NCBI RefSeq assembly: GCF_000350225.1
Contig: NW_005178652.1
Span: 522,557 to 586,556, forward strand
Reading direction: 5' to 3'
Length of the DNA stretch: 64,000 bases
DNA from: Chondrus crispus
Taxonomy: Eukaryota > Rhodophyta > Florideophyceae > Gigartinales > Gigartinaceae
Shown: piece after piece, positions 55,624-64,000 of the stretch
Numbering within the stretch: position 1 is the stretch's first letter
Layout of the letters: every line of letters begins with the position of its first letter
The notes under the pieces: model-generated
Told to the model about the DNA's origin: nothing
The model's database searches: none
Seen by the model: only the letters and a program-made list of their open reading frames with translations
Program-made: the position numbers and the translations under genes

Positions 55624-58221
55624 GTGCTGTCTGACTCTGCTTATCTACCCTCAAAACTCCCTGACCAAACCAATATACCGTTGGACCCACCGCCGTACCT
55701 GAAAAGCATACTGCTCTGTGACAGCGCTGGGGCACCTCGTGTCTTGACCGGAAACACAAGTCTGCCATCCATGAGATCGCCTTGGATATGCGACGCTCTG
55801 AGCCCGGAGGAGCAGGTCAAGCGTACTGACCGGATTGCCGACCTGGAAGAAAAAATCTCCAGTGTCCCTGATGCCCGCCATATGACCGAACTGGCAATGC
55901 TTTTGACTCAGCAAGATGCATGTGAGCCTGCGCGCATCATTGCGCTTTACGAGGAAGCCATCCAAACCTCTGTCAACAGCACAGCCAAGATAAACCTCGC
56001 TATTATATTGGCAGACGGCTGGGGCGTCGATCGCGACTTGCATCGCTCAAGATCGCTAATTGAAGATGTTATCTGTCTGAGTGTGTTTGGCGACGATGTT
56101 TCCGGCACGTTCCTTTCTGATGAACCATTCGGATCTATATATCGCCTAGCGTTGCTGTATGAAATGAGCAAGGACGCGGCCGTGCATGATATACCCCGTG
56201 CAGCAGAGCTCTATTAGCTTGTCATCGAAACGGACTATGACTATCGGAGGGCGGGTAATGCGTGCGTACGGCTTGCTGACTTGCACGTATATGGTGCTGC
56301 AGGCATTGAGGAGGATTTGCGCTTCGCAGTCACTCTGTTGGAGAGCGCAATTGAAGATCCGATTGGGAACCGAGACGACTCCGCCGCTGTGCTCCGCTTG
56401 GCTTCTTTGCTGGAATCCAGTGCTGTTGGTGGTCTCCAAGACGAGCGCAGAGCGGCAAGTTTATATGAGAAGCTTATCAAGGTCCGCCCTAATGAGAGCG
56501 CAATGCTGCGACTGGGTATCCTGTATCAGCGCGGAATTGCCGGACAAGGAGCCGACGCAAGCCGGGCAAAACATCTTTTCAGCGAAGCAGTTCGTCTCTA
56601 CGACTCTCTCGAGGCACTTGGTAGGTTGGCCCTGCTGATGGATGAAGGTGCACATGGCTTAGATCCCGATCCCGTTTATGCAAGAGAGCTGTACGAGCGC
56701 GCCGTGGCTATGAACCATGTGTTTTCGATGAAGAATTTCGCTCAGCAGCTTACGCACGGAGCTTTCGGGGTTAGCCCAGACCCGCCGAGAGCTGTTGCTC
56801 TGCTGGAGCAATGCATATCACAGGCGAAAGATGTAGAAGCTATGAACATATTAGGTATTCTCTGCGAAGATGGGGCCATAGGTGTACCAGTTGATGTGGA
56901 ACGAGCGCGAGTCTTGTATCAGATGGCCATCGACGAAGGTGAATACCCACCCGCAGTGAACAACTTGGCCGTTCTACTCGAAGCAGGAGATCATGCCTCC
57001 CCTGAAGATATGAAACGTGCAGCAGAGCTTTATCAGCAGGCTATAACCGCAGGGAGCGATCCTCATGCCATGCACAATTTTGGATTGTGGTTGCTTCGGG
57101 GCGGTGACGTTGTTAGCAAGGATGTACCAAGAGCAGTGGAATTACTACAGCGAGCGGCCGAAGAGGGTAGCCACACAAACGCCATGGTCGTATTGGCTGG
57201 CATTGTGCTATACGGGGCGAACGAAGTCCCGCAAGATAAATTGTATGCTGAAGAGCTTCTGGAAAGAGCCATCGCGATGGGAGATGTCGGAGTGGAATCT
57301 GTGTTTCACTTAGCTGTCGCCTACGAGGAAGGAAAGCTGGGCTTTTCTGTAAATAAGGAACGTGCGGTAGAGATCTATGAACGGCTTATTAAGGAAGAGA
57401 GCCACCCAGAGGCAATGTTAAATCTTGGCATCTTGCTAATGAGGGGCGATGTAAAGGTCCGGGGGAAGCGTTCAATGGAACTTTTAGAAGAAGCAATGTT
57501 ATGTCAAAACGAAGAGGTGTGCCATGAAGCTCGTTACTTCCTTGCCGTTCTGACTGAAGAGGGGAGACCACCCAATCAGGATGGGGATACAGGCGTTGAA
57601 AAGGACTCAATCCGAGCCAAAAGTCTCTACGAGCAATTAATCTCCACGACGGATTTTGTTCCAGCGCTATATCGTCTCGGTCGTCTCTTGAGGGAAGGAG
57701 CCCCAGGAGTCTCTCCTGATTCTCGAAGGGCGGTCGAACTGCTTCAACAGTCAGTCTCCAAAGGTGGTAGCATTGACGCATTGATCATTTGGGCGGAAAT
57801 TCTTGAGAACGGCGCTGACGGGGTTTCCCGAGACGTGAAACATGCTACGCAACTATACGAAGACGCAATCGCGAAGGACGCAGATCCCCGTGCAATGTAT
57901 CATCTGGCCGCGTTGCGGCAGCGAAACTTGCAAGATAATAGTAACGGTCTCATGGTTGCGGTACAGTTATATGAACGAGCTATTGACGTGGGCGATCATG
58001 TTGGCGCAATGGTAAAGCTGGCGGGAATTTTCGAGTATGGCGCGGAAAACATTCCAGCTAATCGCATTCGCGCCATCAAGTTGTACAAAGAAGCGGCAGT
58101 GCAGGGATGCAGTGTAGCAATGTCCCAGTTGGCTACACTACTTGAAACGGATGTGGATGAGAAAGCGACAAGAAGCCCAGATTTGCTCCGATCTGTAGAT
58201 TGGTACTGCCGCGCCATTCAG
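55624..58221 (+). pseudogene. Sel1-repeat protein gene, disrupted by a stop and a Copia insertion
   Basis: One frame carries about 20 Sel1-like (TPR-related) units of 36-38 residues, each with an A...LA.L...G......D..RA..LYE.AI pattern. The first in-frame ATG is at 55771; the frame is open back to 55588 without an ATG, so the true 5' end may be an upstream exon or lost. A single in-frame TAG at 56215-56217 falls in RAAELY-stop-LVIETD. The equivalent site of a later repeat reads RAAELYQQAI, so a CAG to TAG change is the simplest cause. At 58221 the gene is cut by the Copia LTR; by chance the frame reads 25 codons into the LTR (to 58299). The original 3' end is at 63134-63199. Sel1 proteins are usually adaptors in signalling or ER-associated degradation; no partner domain is seen here. 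Confidence 0.85.
58217..58221. repeat. Target-site duplication, left
   Basis: TTCAG, repeated at 63129-63133 on the other side of the Copia element. It falls inside the Sel1 codons for Ile-Gln. Confidence 0.95.
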
Positions 58222-58423
58222 TGTGATGCAAGATCGATGGCTCGGTTTACTGTGATCGCGTCTCTATCTACCTTATGTAGGGATGGTAGCGATCCGTAGG
58301 CCGGCGGCGATCGTGGTGAGTTGATCGCTGTTGTACGTGTGCAACGTGTGTGTATATGGCTCTCATGACTGCTGACGCATTGCTGTTGCGGCGTCGACGT
58401 TTGTTTTTATGGCTCTCATGACA
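58222..58423 (-). repeat. Copia 3' LTR, 202 bp
   Basis: It carries 53 bp that the other LTR lacks. The extra segment is bounded by the direct repeat GTCATGAGAGCCAT (element strand), present twice here and once in the 5' LTR. Confidence 0.93.
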
Positions 58424-61400
58424 CTCCCCCTGTCGACGGCGCTGCAGTTTTGCCGTCTGCAGTCGTGTGGTTGCTGAGCTGTAGTTTGGGGAGGAGGCGC
58501 GTGTATGCTTGACGACGCAGCGGTTTTGTGAGGATGTCCGCGAGTTGGTCGTCCGTGGGGACATGTGCAATGGCAATTGTGCCCTTTTGAGCCTGATGCG
58601 TGAGGTAGTGATGCCTCAGATCTATGAATTTTCGCCTCTTCGTCGGTCCCGTGCTGTTGGCAACGTGGATGGCGGACTGGTTGTCTATCATCAAGGGGGT
58701 CGGGGATTGCGGCAGCATGTGCACATCCTGTAGCAGACGTCGGATCCACGTGGTCTGCTGTGCGGCGGAGGTGGCCGCAATATATTCTGCCTCACAGGTG
58801 GATAAGGCTGTGATGTTTTGCTTGAGGGACCCCCAACATATCGGTGTGCCGTTGTATGTGTGGAGGGTCCCCGATATGGACTTCCTGTCCGTGATGTCGG
58901 CAGCGAAATCGGCATCGGCATACGAGACAAGGAGGTTCTGGGGTTTCTCTTTGTCTGCTTGCTTGCCGGCTCGGAACGTGAGGCCTGTGTTTGGTGTGCC
59001 TTTGAGGTACCTTATCAGGCGTTTTAGTGCGTTCCAGTGCCTTTGTGTCGGGTTGTTGGCCGCTACTGCTAGTCTGTTTGCCAGGAAGTAGATGTCTGGT
59101 CGCGTCGAGTCAGCGACATAGCGTAGGTCCCCAATGATCTGCTGGTATTTTTTGAGTGTGTGCAGTTGGGTCTCGTCTTTGTCTGTTGGCTTGTGGAGCA
59201 GGACACCGTCGCAGTATGGGGTGTCTTTGGCATTGCATTTGGCCATGTCCACTTGCTGTACTATGTAGTTGATGGCGTTGGGCTGGGAGATGTGAATGTC
59301 TCCATTTTGGTGTCGTGTCACCGTCCATCCGAGAAAAGTCCTGTGTTCCCCTAGGCGTTTGATGTTGTACGCTTTCGCTAGGGCTGCGGCGAACTCGTCT
59401 TTGAGTTTCGCGGTTGAGGCGAGTACTGTGAAGTCATCCATGCTGACAGCAGCAATTATATGTTCTTTGCCTTTTTTTTTGGACCAGAGGCACAGGTCTG
59501 CTTCGCTTTGCTTGAAGTTGGCTTTTCGTAGGAGTGTGAAGACTGCAGATAGGTATGTGTGGCCGGCGGATGGCGTCCCGTATATGTTCATGTTTAGTTT
59601 TCCGCCTTGGCAGGCATGTTTGTATGTGCCATTGAATCTGGCATGCTGTCTCACATATACTGTTTCACCTCCGTTGTGCGCGAATTTTTCGTGTAGGTAC
59701 GCTGACTTGATATCGATGTGTTCGATGTGCATGCGGTACTTGGCCGCTATTCCAAACATTGCGCGTACTGTGGTCTTGTCGGCCATGTACGTTGTAGTTT
59801 TGGATGGGTCGTAGTGCTTGTGTGGTAGCATTTTGTCCCCCCTTGCAGAGCATCGGGCTTTTCTCGATGCAATTTGTCCTTTGCTGTCCCTCTTGTAACG
59901 ATATCCCATTTTTAGGGGTATCAGTTTCCGTTTCTTGGGGATTTCGGAGTCGGGTATCCACTGTACTACGTTCATGGCGTCGAGGTTGTCGAGTTCGGCG
60001 TTGTGGGCTTTTTCCCATTCGGCGGCGTCGGGGTATTTTTTAGCCTGTCCTGGGTGAGCTGGGGCGGGTGTGGTGCCTGTTATCTCTGTTGGCGTGCGAT
60101 GCGGGGTGAAGGCTTTCGTGGCATATGTGCGTGAGGCTACAGGATCGGTGGTGCTGTGGTATGGTTGGAAGTTGACGCATCGAACTCGTCGTGGTCTGTT
60201 CGTGTCGAGTTCGAGGACCATGATGTGGTTTTCGTCGATGCCATGGAGGTACCTGGCGGGTGTTGCCCTGTGGGCTAGTTTTGATATTTGTTTCCGATTT
60301 GCTAACTCAGGTACTGTACCGAGCTGTCCGAACAGCAGGAATTGCGGGACGTCGGGGGTGGCATTGGTCCACATGGTGTAGGGAAGGGTGTTGATCCCGT
60401 GGTGGAGTATATTGTTGTACTTGAATGCAGCGTCCCTTACTGCGTCTTCCCAGTGCGTCTTGGGTAGTGAGCTGTGGTGGAGGGCGGCTCTGGCTGAGTT
60501 CATGAGTGTACTGTTTATCCTTTCCGCGATCCCATTTTGTTGGGGCGTGTGTGGGACTGTAGTGCTGTGCATGACGTTGTGCGATCTGTATACGGCGTTG
60601 GCGCTGTCTGATACATATTCTTTCGCGTTGTCTGTGTGGAACAGTCTCGGTTTGCACCCTTTTCGTTTGTTGAGGGCTGTGAGGATGACATCCAGCCTGT
60701 GCGGTGTTTCTGCTCTTGATTGCAGGAAGTCGACTATGAGGTAGCGGGATCGGGTGTCTATTACTGTGAGTATGTATTTGTTGCCTTGCCTGGATGTGGG
60801 GTTGAATGGTCCACATATATCGCTGCTAAAGGCGGCTCCTACTCGGTAGTTGTGCGTCTTGGGGTAGTGCGGTGCGGGCTGCTGCTTCGCTGCAGCGCAG
60901 CTCGAGCAGGTGATCCTCGGTGGTCGTTGCCTGAGTGTGGGCGGGAGGTTTGGCAGGAGGCCGAGTTTGGCCATTTTCTGGAGCGTTGTTGGTCTGATGT
61001 GATTGAACAGTACATGATAGTGGTGGAAGTCCCTTTCTACAGCTGGGTGTGCTGGGGTGTGCGGTGGGGGCGCTGGGTTGTGCATTTGGTGTAGTGGGAT
61101 TTTTTCTGCGCGTGGTGCGGTGTGGCCACGTGCTAGTGTGCGGCTTGGCTTTGGCGTCGCTGTCTTCTTTTTTTTTGTTTTTGGGTTGGGGGCTTTTTTG
61201 GTTTGGGTATCGGGTCTTTTGGAATTTTTTATTGACCGTGGTGGTATGGTCCGGGCTGCCATGCCGTTGCCTTTGGTTTTTGGGAGATCGAGGTAGTACA
61301 TGCCTTTCCTGAAGCGTGCTTGCGCTACTATTTGTGGCGGGTGTGTGCTCGTGTCGAGTACAGTGGCCTGTGTGGGTGTGAACCGGACCTCTCCCCATTG

Positions 61401-62975
61401 CTCTGCTATGTCGTGAACTGATAGCAGGTTGGATCGCATTGCTGGGTTGGCGATCGCTGGGACTCGTATGTGCCTATTCGTACTGGTCCGTATATGTATC
61501 ATCCCCTTGTGTGTGGCGGGTGGCGTGATGTTGGTGGCCGTGTTAGTTCGGATGATTTGTCGGAGTGGTTTCATGTTCGTCGTGGGTTTGCGAACATGTG
61601 ACGGATGCGCTCCTGAGTCGAGGGCATACTGCTTACCTTCGCATATGTCCTCGTCAGTCACCTGTTGCGCGATTGTGTCGTCGTGTTCGTCGCGGGTGCT
61701 GGCCATTTTCCCGGTGGTGGTTTTGGGCGGCAAACGTGTTTGCCGAGGGGTTGTGCGCTTCTTATCGGTATTCGTGTACCATTGTTCCGCATTTTCCCTT
61801 GTGGCTGCATTGCCGCGTTGGGGTTGGTCGGGGTGGGTCGTTGATCTTCTGCCTTGCCTCCGGCTGCGAGTTCGTCGTCTCATTGCCTGGTAGTTGGGGC
61901 TGTCTGCCCATTGGTCTGTCGTGTTCATGCCTTGTGGACGTTGTTGCCTGATTTCCTGTTTTTCGTCTTCTCGAGCTTGTATGGATTTGAGTCGTTGGAC
62001 GAGGTTGGCTATGGTTGTGGGGATTGTGTTGTTCGCGATCCACATGTCGGGTAGGTGTCGCAATGCCGGGTGCGAGTTGAGGCCGTGTATGATGAATTCT
62101 ATCGTGACAGATTCATCATGTTGAATGCTGGGGTACTCTGCGAGACACATTTTTGTCCGTATGGTTCGGTGTGCTGCGATGTATTCATCGATGTCCCCTC
62201 CCGCCTTGATCTTTGTGCGTTGTGCTTCTTGTTTGAGGATGAGGTGTGTGGTTGGCGTTGAGTCAGTGAAGTGTGTTTTGATCTCTGCCAGAAGCTGTTG
62301 AGGGGTGACGCTGAGGTCCATGTCGATTGTGCTTGCCAGATCCGCAGGGAGGCTGGTTATGATGCTCATGCGTAGGAATGCACATTTTCTGCGGTATATG
62401 GAATGGTACGGGCTCGTTACTGTGGGGGGTGGTGAGCTTTCATCGAGGGCTGCCTCGACGTTGTTGATTATGGCTATGTCGTGGAGGGTTTGCGTCCATA
62501 GCTTGTAGTTCGTTCCGTCGCTTGCGAGTGGAGGTAGCTGTCCATGCATTCTTGTGTCAGCTTGAGGCATTGCGGGTGCTATTTCTTGCTGGTTTGACAT
62601 TTGTGGGCGCTCTGCAGGTGTTGTCGGGGCGTGTTGTGTTGGCTCTACGGGGGTGATCGGAGCTTGGTGTTGTGGCTCTACGGGTGTGGTCGGAGCGGGT
62701 TGTGTTGGCTCTACGGGGGTGATCGGAGCTTGGTGTTGTGGCTCTACGGGTGTGGTCGGAGTGGGTTGTGTTGGCTCTACGGGGGTGATCGGAGCTTGGT
62801 GTTGTGGCTCTACGGGTGTGGTCGGAGCGGGTTGTGTTGGCTCTACGCTTGCTGGCGGAGCTTGTGTGGTTGGGGCAACGGGGCTTTGTGGTGCCGTGCT
62901 CTCGTTGTCCTGATCTCGTCCGGGTGGTCGGTATACGAGATGATCGTCTTGTAGTGGTGCGTGGTTAGGGTCCAT
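58416..62975 (-). CDS. Copia Gag-Pol polyprotein, intact
   Basis: 1519 residues. The start ATG 62975-62973 lies 4 nt inside the end of the 5' LTR, in the primer-binding region; the stop TGA lies within the 3' LTR. An upstream in-frame extension only crosses the LTR and host DNA. Order: Pro/Thr/Gln repeats (about 45-122), Gag helices (155-345, including WTQTLHDIAI), an Arg-rich segment (366-377) in place of a CCHC zinc knuckle, protease DSGA (453-456), the integrase zinc site (His654, His658, Cys690, Cys693), integrase D719, D782, E818, reverse transcriptase D1088 and SMDD (1178-1181), RNase H D1354, E1397, D1431 and DQLADILTK. All expected catalytic residues are present, so the product looks functional. 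It makes virus-like particles and copies the element RNA into DNA. Confidence 0.94.
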   Translation of the reverse strand: MDPNHAPLQDDHLVYRPPGRDQDNESTAPQSPVAPTTQAPPASVEPTQPAPTTPVEPQHQAPITPVEPTQPTPTTPVEPQHQAPITPVEPTQPAPTTPVEPQHQAPITPVEPTQHAPTTPAERPQMSNQQEIAPAMPQADTRMHGQLPPLASDGTNYKLWTQTLHDIAIINNVEAALDESSPPPTVTSPYHSIYRRKCAFLRMSIITSLPADLASTIDMDLSVTPQQLLAEIKTHFTDSTPTTHLILKQEAQRTKIKAGGDIDEYIAAHRTIRTKMCLAEYPSIQHDESVTIEFIIHGLNSHPALRHLPDMWIANNTIPTTIANLVQRLKSIQAREDEKQEIRQQRPQGMNTTDQWADSPNYQAMRRRTRSRRQGRRSTTHPDQPQRGNAATRENAEQWYTNTDKKRTTPRQTRLPPKTTTGKMASTRDEHDDTIAQQVTDEDICEGKQYALDSGAHPSHVRKPTTNMKPLRQIIRTNTATNITPPATHKGMIHIRTSTNRHIRVPAIANPAMRSNLLSVHDIAEQWGEVRFTPTQATVLDTSTHPPQIVAQARFRKGMYYLDLPKTKGNGMAARTIPPRSIKNSKRPDTQTKKAPNPKTKKKKTATPKPSRTLARGHTAPRAEKIPLHQMHNPAPPPHTPAHPAVERDFHHYHVLFNHIRPTTLQKMAKLGLLPNLPPTLRQRPPRITCSSCAAAKQQPAPHYPKTHNYRVGAAFSSDICGPFNPTSRQGNKYILTVIDTRSRYLIVDFLQSRAETPHRLDVILTALNKRKGCKPRLFHTDNAKEYVSDSANAVYRSHNVMHSTTVPHTPQQNGIAERINSTLMNSARAALHHSSLPKTHWEDAVRDAAFKYNNILHHGINTLPYTMWTNATPDVPQFLLFGQLGTVPELANRKQISKLAHRATPARYLHGIDENHIMVLELDTNRPRRVRCVNFQPYHSTTDPVASRTYATKAFTPHRTPTEITGTTPAPAHPGQAKKYPDAAEWEKAHNAELDNLDAMNVVQWIPDSEIPKKRKLIPLKMGYRYKRDSKGQIASRKARCSARGDKMLPHKHYDPSKTTTYMADKTTVRAMFGIAAKYRMHIEHIDIKSAYLHEKFAHNGGETVYVRQHARFNGTYKHACQGGKLNMNIYGTPSAGHTYLSAVFTLLRKANFKQSEADLCLWSKKKGKEHIIAAVSMDDFTVLASTAKLKDEFAAALAKAYNIKRLGEHRTFLGWTVTRHQNGDIHISQPNAINYIVQQVDMAKCNAKDTPYCDGVLLHKPTDKDETQLHTLKKYQQIIGDLRYVADSTRPDIYFLANRLAVAANNPTQRHWNALKRLIRYLKGTPNTGLTFRAGKQADKEKPQNLLVSYADADFAADITDRKSISGTLHTYNGTPICWGSLKQNITALSTCEAEYIAATSAAQQTTWIRRLLQDVHMLPQSPTPLMIDNQSAIHVANSTGPTKRRKFIDLRHHYLTHQAQKGTIAIAHVPTDDQLADILTKPLRRQAYTRLLPKLQLSNHTTADGKTAAPSTGGVS
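62641..62838. repeat. 3 x 66-bp tandem repeats in Gag
   Basis: Units begin GGCTCTACGGGGGTGATCGG at 62641, 62707 and 62773, and a partial unit begins at 62839. They encode a 22-residue Pro/Thr/Gln-rich period near the Gag N-terminus. Confidence 0.93.
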
Positions 62976-62979
62976 AACC
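62962..62979 (-). promoter_or_regulatory. Copia primer-binding region
   Basis: On the element strand the 5' LTR (ending CACA) is followed directly by GGTTATGGACCC. Its complement, GGGTCCATAACC, differs from the usual anticodon arm of eukaryotic initiator tRNA-Met (GGGCTCATAACC) only by a TC/CT swap. Several Copia elements prime from an internal tRNA-Met fragment; I infer the same here. Confidence 0.5.
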
Positions 62980-63128
62980 TGTGATGCAAGATCGATGGCT
63001 CGGTTTACTGTGATCGCGTCTCTATCTACCTTATGTAGGGATGGTAGCGATCCGTAGGCCGGCGGCGATCGTGGTGAGTTGATCGCTGTTGTACGTGTGC
63101 AACGTGTGTGTATATGGCTCTCATGACA
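62980..63128 (-). repeat. Copia 5' LTR, 149 bp
   Basis: It matches 58222-58369 without a visible difference but lacks the 53-bp segment of the 3' LTR. Confidence 0.93.
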
Positions 63129-63133
63129 TTCAG
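63129..63133. repeat. Target-site duplication, right
   Basis: TTCAG, matching 58217-58221. Confidence 0.95.
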
Positions 63134-63199
63134 CAAGGGTGCGGAACAGAAGCTTTCGTACTTCTAGCAAATTTATTAACGCTACGATTCTTCCGGTAA
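63134..63199 (+). pseudogene. Displaced 3' end of the Sel1 gene
   Basis: Immediately after the target duplication the host frame resumes in phase: 21 codons beginning QGCGTEAFVLLANLL and ending in TAA (63197-63199). This is the second half of the last Sel1 repeat, which proves that the retrotransposon landed inside the coding sequence. Confidence 0.9.
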
Positions 63200-64000
63200 C
63201 GTGTGAAAGAAGAATGCGCACGACAAGTCGCTGCGGTGTGCCGTACTTTCGCCTGGTGGTCCTTAACGACAGATGTCTCCGTCGTTGGCTCCGTCGTTGG
63301 CTCCGTCGTTGGCCTTTGTGATCTTTCTTCCTGACTTTCCGGGCGTTCAGGTCTGAAGACCAAGGCCGTACACATCGCGCAAAATCTCCACATGCTTACT
63401 TGCACAAAACCCAACCAAGTGAAGGCGTGATTGTGACCACCAAAGTTCGCACATGGTTCATCGGCATCAAGGAAGATTTTGAAAACTCTGCAATGATTTG
63501 ATTAGTTGTTGGCGAGACGTTGCACAGTTTTCCGCTACCAAAAAACACGAGAGCTGCCCTTCAAGGCGTGGCACAAGGCTTCGGCATTGTCGGCCGGAAG
63601 CCCATGTGCATCATTCAGGGGAAGGACTGACGCAGCTCTTTCAAGATTCTGCGCTTCGAATGGCTCACCGGAGAAAACTGATGTCGATCTCTACAGTTCC
63701 ACGCGAGCGAGTCAGGCACACACTCACCCTCCCGACCGAAGTCGAGGTTTCAGGGCGAGGTGCCGGTTCTTGTGAAGAGTAACAGTGAAAGACCAAGTCG
63801 CTTACTTTCGCGATATTTCACACCTTATCGCGCCTGTTACCCAATGAATGACAAGCATCCGAATTCCTCGCTTCCTCTAGATTGGACGTCACTTTACGAA
63901 AAAGTCTTGGTACCAAGGCGCCCTTTTCCCATCACACGAATTTATCTTGTCACCGCGAACAGGGGGGCCGTCCGAAACGGCTCAGCGGAACAATGTATCG
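63200..64000. other. 3' flank of the Sel1 gene
   Basis: No gene is supported. A 12-bp tandem repeat (CCGTCGTTGGCT x 3, 63279-63314) makes a Pro/Thr/Glu repeat in a minus-strand frame that otherwise looks random. Confidence 0.5.

Larger units (their letters stand above)
58222..63128 (-). mobile_element. Complete Copia-type LTR retrotransposon, antisense in the Sel1 gene
   Basis: 4907 bp with LTRs at 58222-58423 (element 3' LTR) and 62980-63128 (element 5' LTR), a TTCAG duplication on both sides, a polypurine tract (58424-58433 on the minus strand, AGGGGGAG) directly before the 3' LTR, a primer-binding region directly after the 5' LTR, and one intact Gag-Pol frame. LTRs begin TGTCATGA and end CACA on the element strand. 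By eye the shared 148 bp of the LTRs are identical, so the insertion is recent. Integrase precedes reverse transcriptase, which defines Copia (Pseudoviridae-type) order. Confidence 0.95.

Noticed and set aside
58299-63221. Gag-Pol frame extended upstream of 62975 to 63221, and many plus-strand frames across the Copia element
   Set aside because: The extension crosses the LTR and the antisense of the Sel1 tail; the plus-strand frames are shadows of Gag-Pol codons and its 66-bp repeats.

Overview
The window looks like nuclear DNA of a eukaryote. The best fit is a red alga of the florideophyte type, but this is inference. The evidence is: monocistronic, mostly intron-less genes for secreted proteins; TATA boxes 65-130 bp upstream of ATGs; long gene-poor stretches full of broken transposons; and an N-filled assembly gap. 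There are no bacterial operons, rRNA genes, convincing tRNA genes or CRISPR arrays.

Region by region. 1-6.2 kb is a GC-rich gene island: two convergent CAP/SCP-domain paralogues (1-471 +, 5562-6158 -) flank a secreted FkbM-type methyltransferase (1836-2738 +) and a small multi-membrane-segment protein (4006-4736 +, with a frame change). 6.2-36.8 kb is a graveyard of mobile elements. In order it holds: possible degraded coding pieces (8.6-10.6 kb); a tyrosine-recombinase (DIRS/Ngaro-like) retroelement in two pieces (RT/RNase H at 12.1-13.4 kb, recombinase at 19.4-20.8 kb) with related flanking repeats; a broken minus-strand coding region (15.6-17.2 kb); a PIF/Harbinger-like transposase fossil (17.8-19.1 kb, -); a cluster of near-perfect inverted repeats (21.8-22.1 kb); a pogo/CENP-B-like transposase fossil (29.8-31.4 kb, +); a Harbinger-type transposase fragment with a convergent accessory ORF (32.6-34 kb); and another DDE transposase fossil (34.8-36.7 kb, -) split by a roughly 0.65-kb repeat that also occurs at 9.4-10.1 kb.

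36.8-55 kb is sparse and holds three clean single-exon genes for predicted secreted proteins: a PQQ-type sugar dehydrogenase (40186-41625 +), a DUF2135/YfaP-like protein (43653-44588 -) and a trypsin-fold protease with an altered pocket (53274-54230 +). A TIR-bearing MITE lies at 48824-49024 and the 100-N gap at 50759-50858. 55.6-63.2 kb holds a 20-repeat Sel1-like gene that is dead twice over: one in-frame TAG, and an antisense insertion of a complete 4.9-kb Copia retrotransposon with a 5-bp target duplication and an intact 1519-residue Gag-Pol. The last 26 residues' worth of signal is split by this insertion, and the displaced 3' end of the gene is still readable on the far side.

The intact host genes share a theme, secretion (signal peptides on most), but nothing indicates one pathway. 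I found no convincing new multi-gene system. The most informative signals are the Copia/Sel1 junction, the unequal LTRs and unusual primer-binding site of the Copia element, the split tyrosine-recombinase element, and several long near-perfect hairpins in non-coding DNA.
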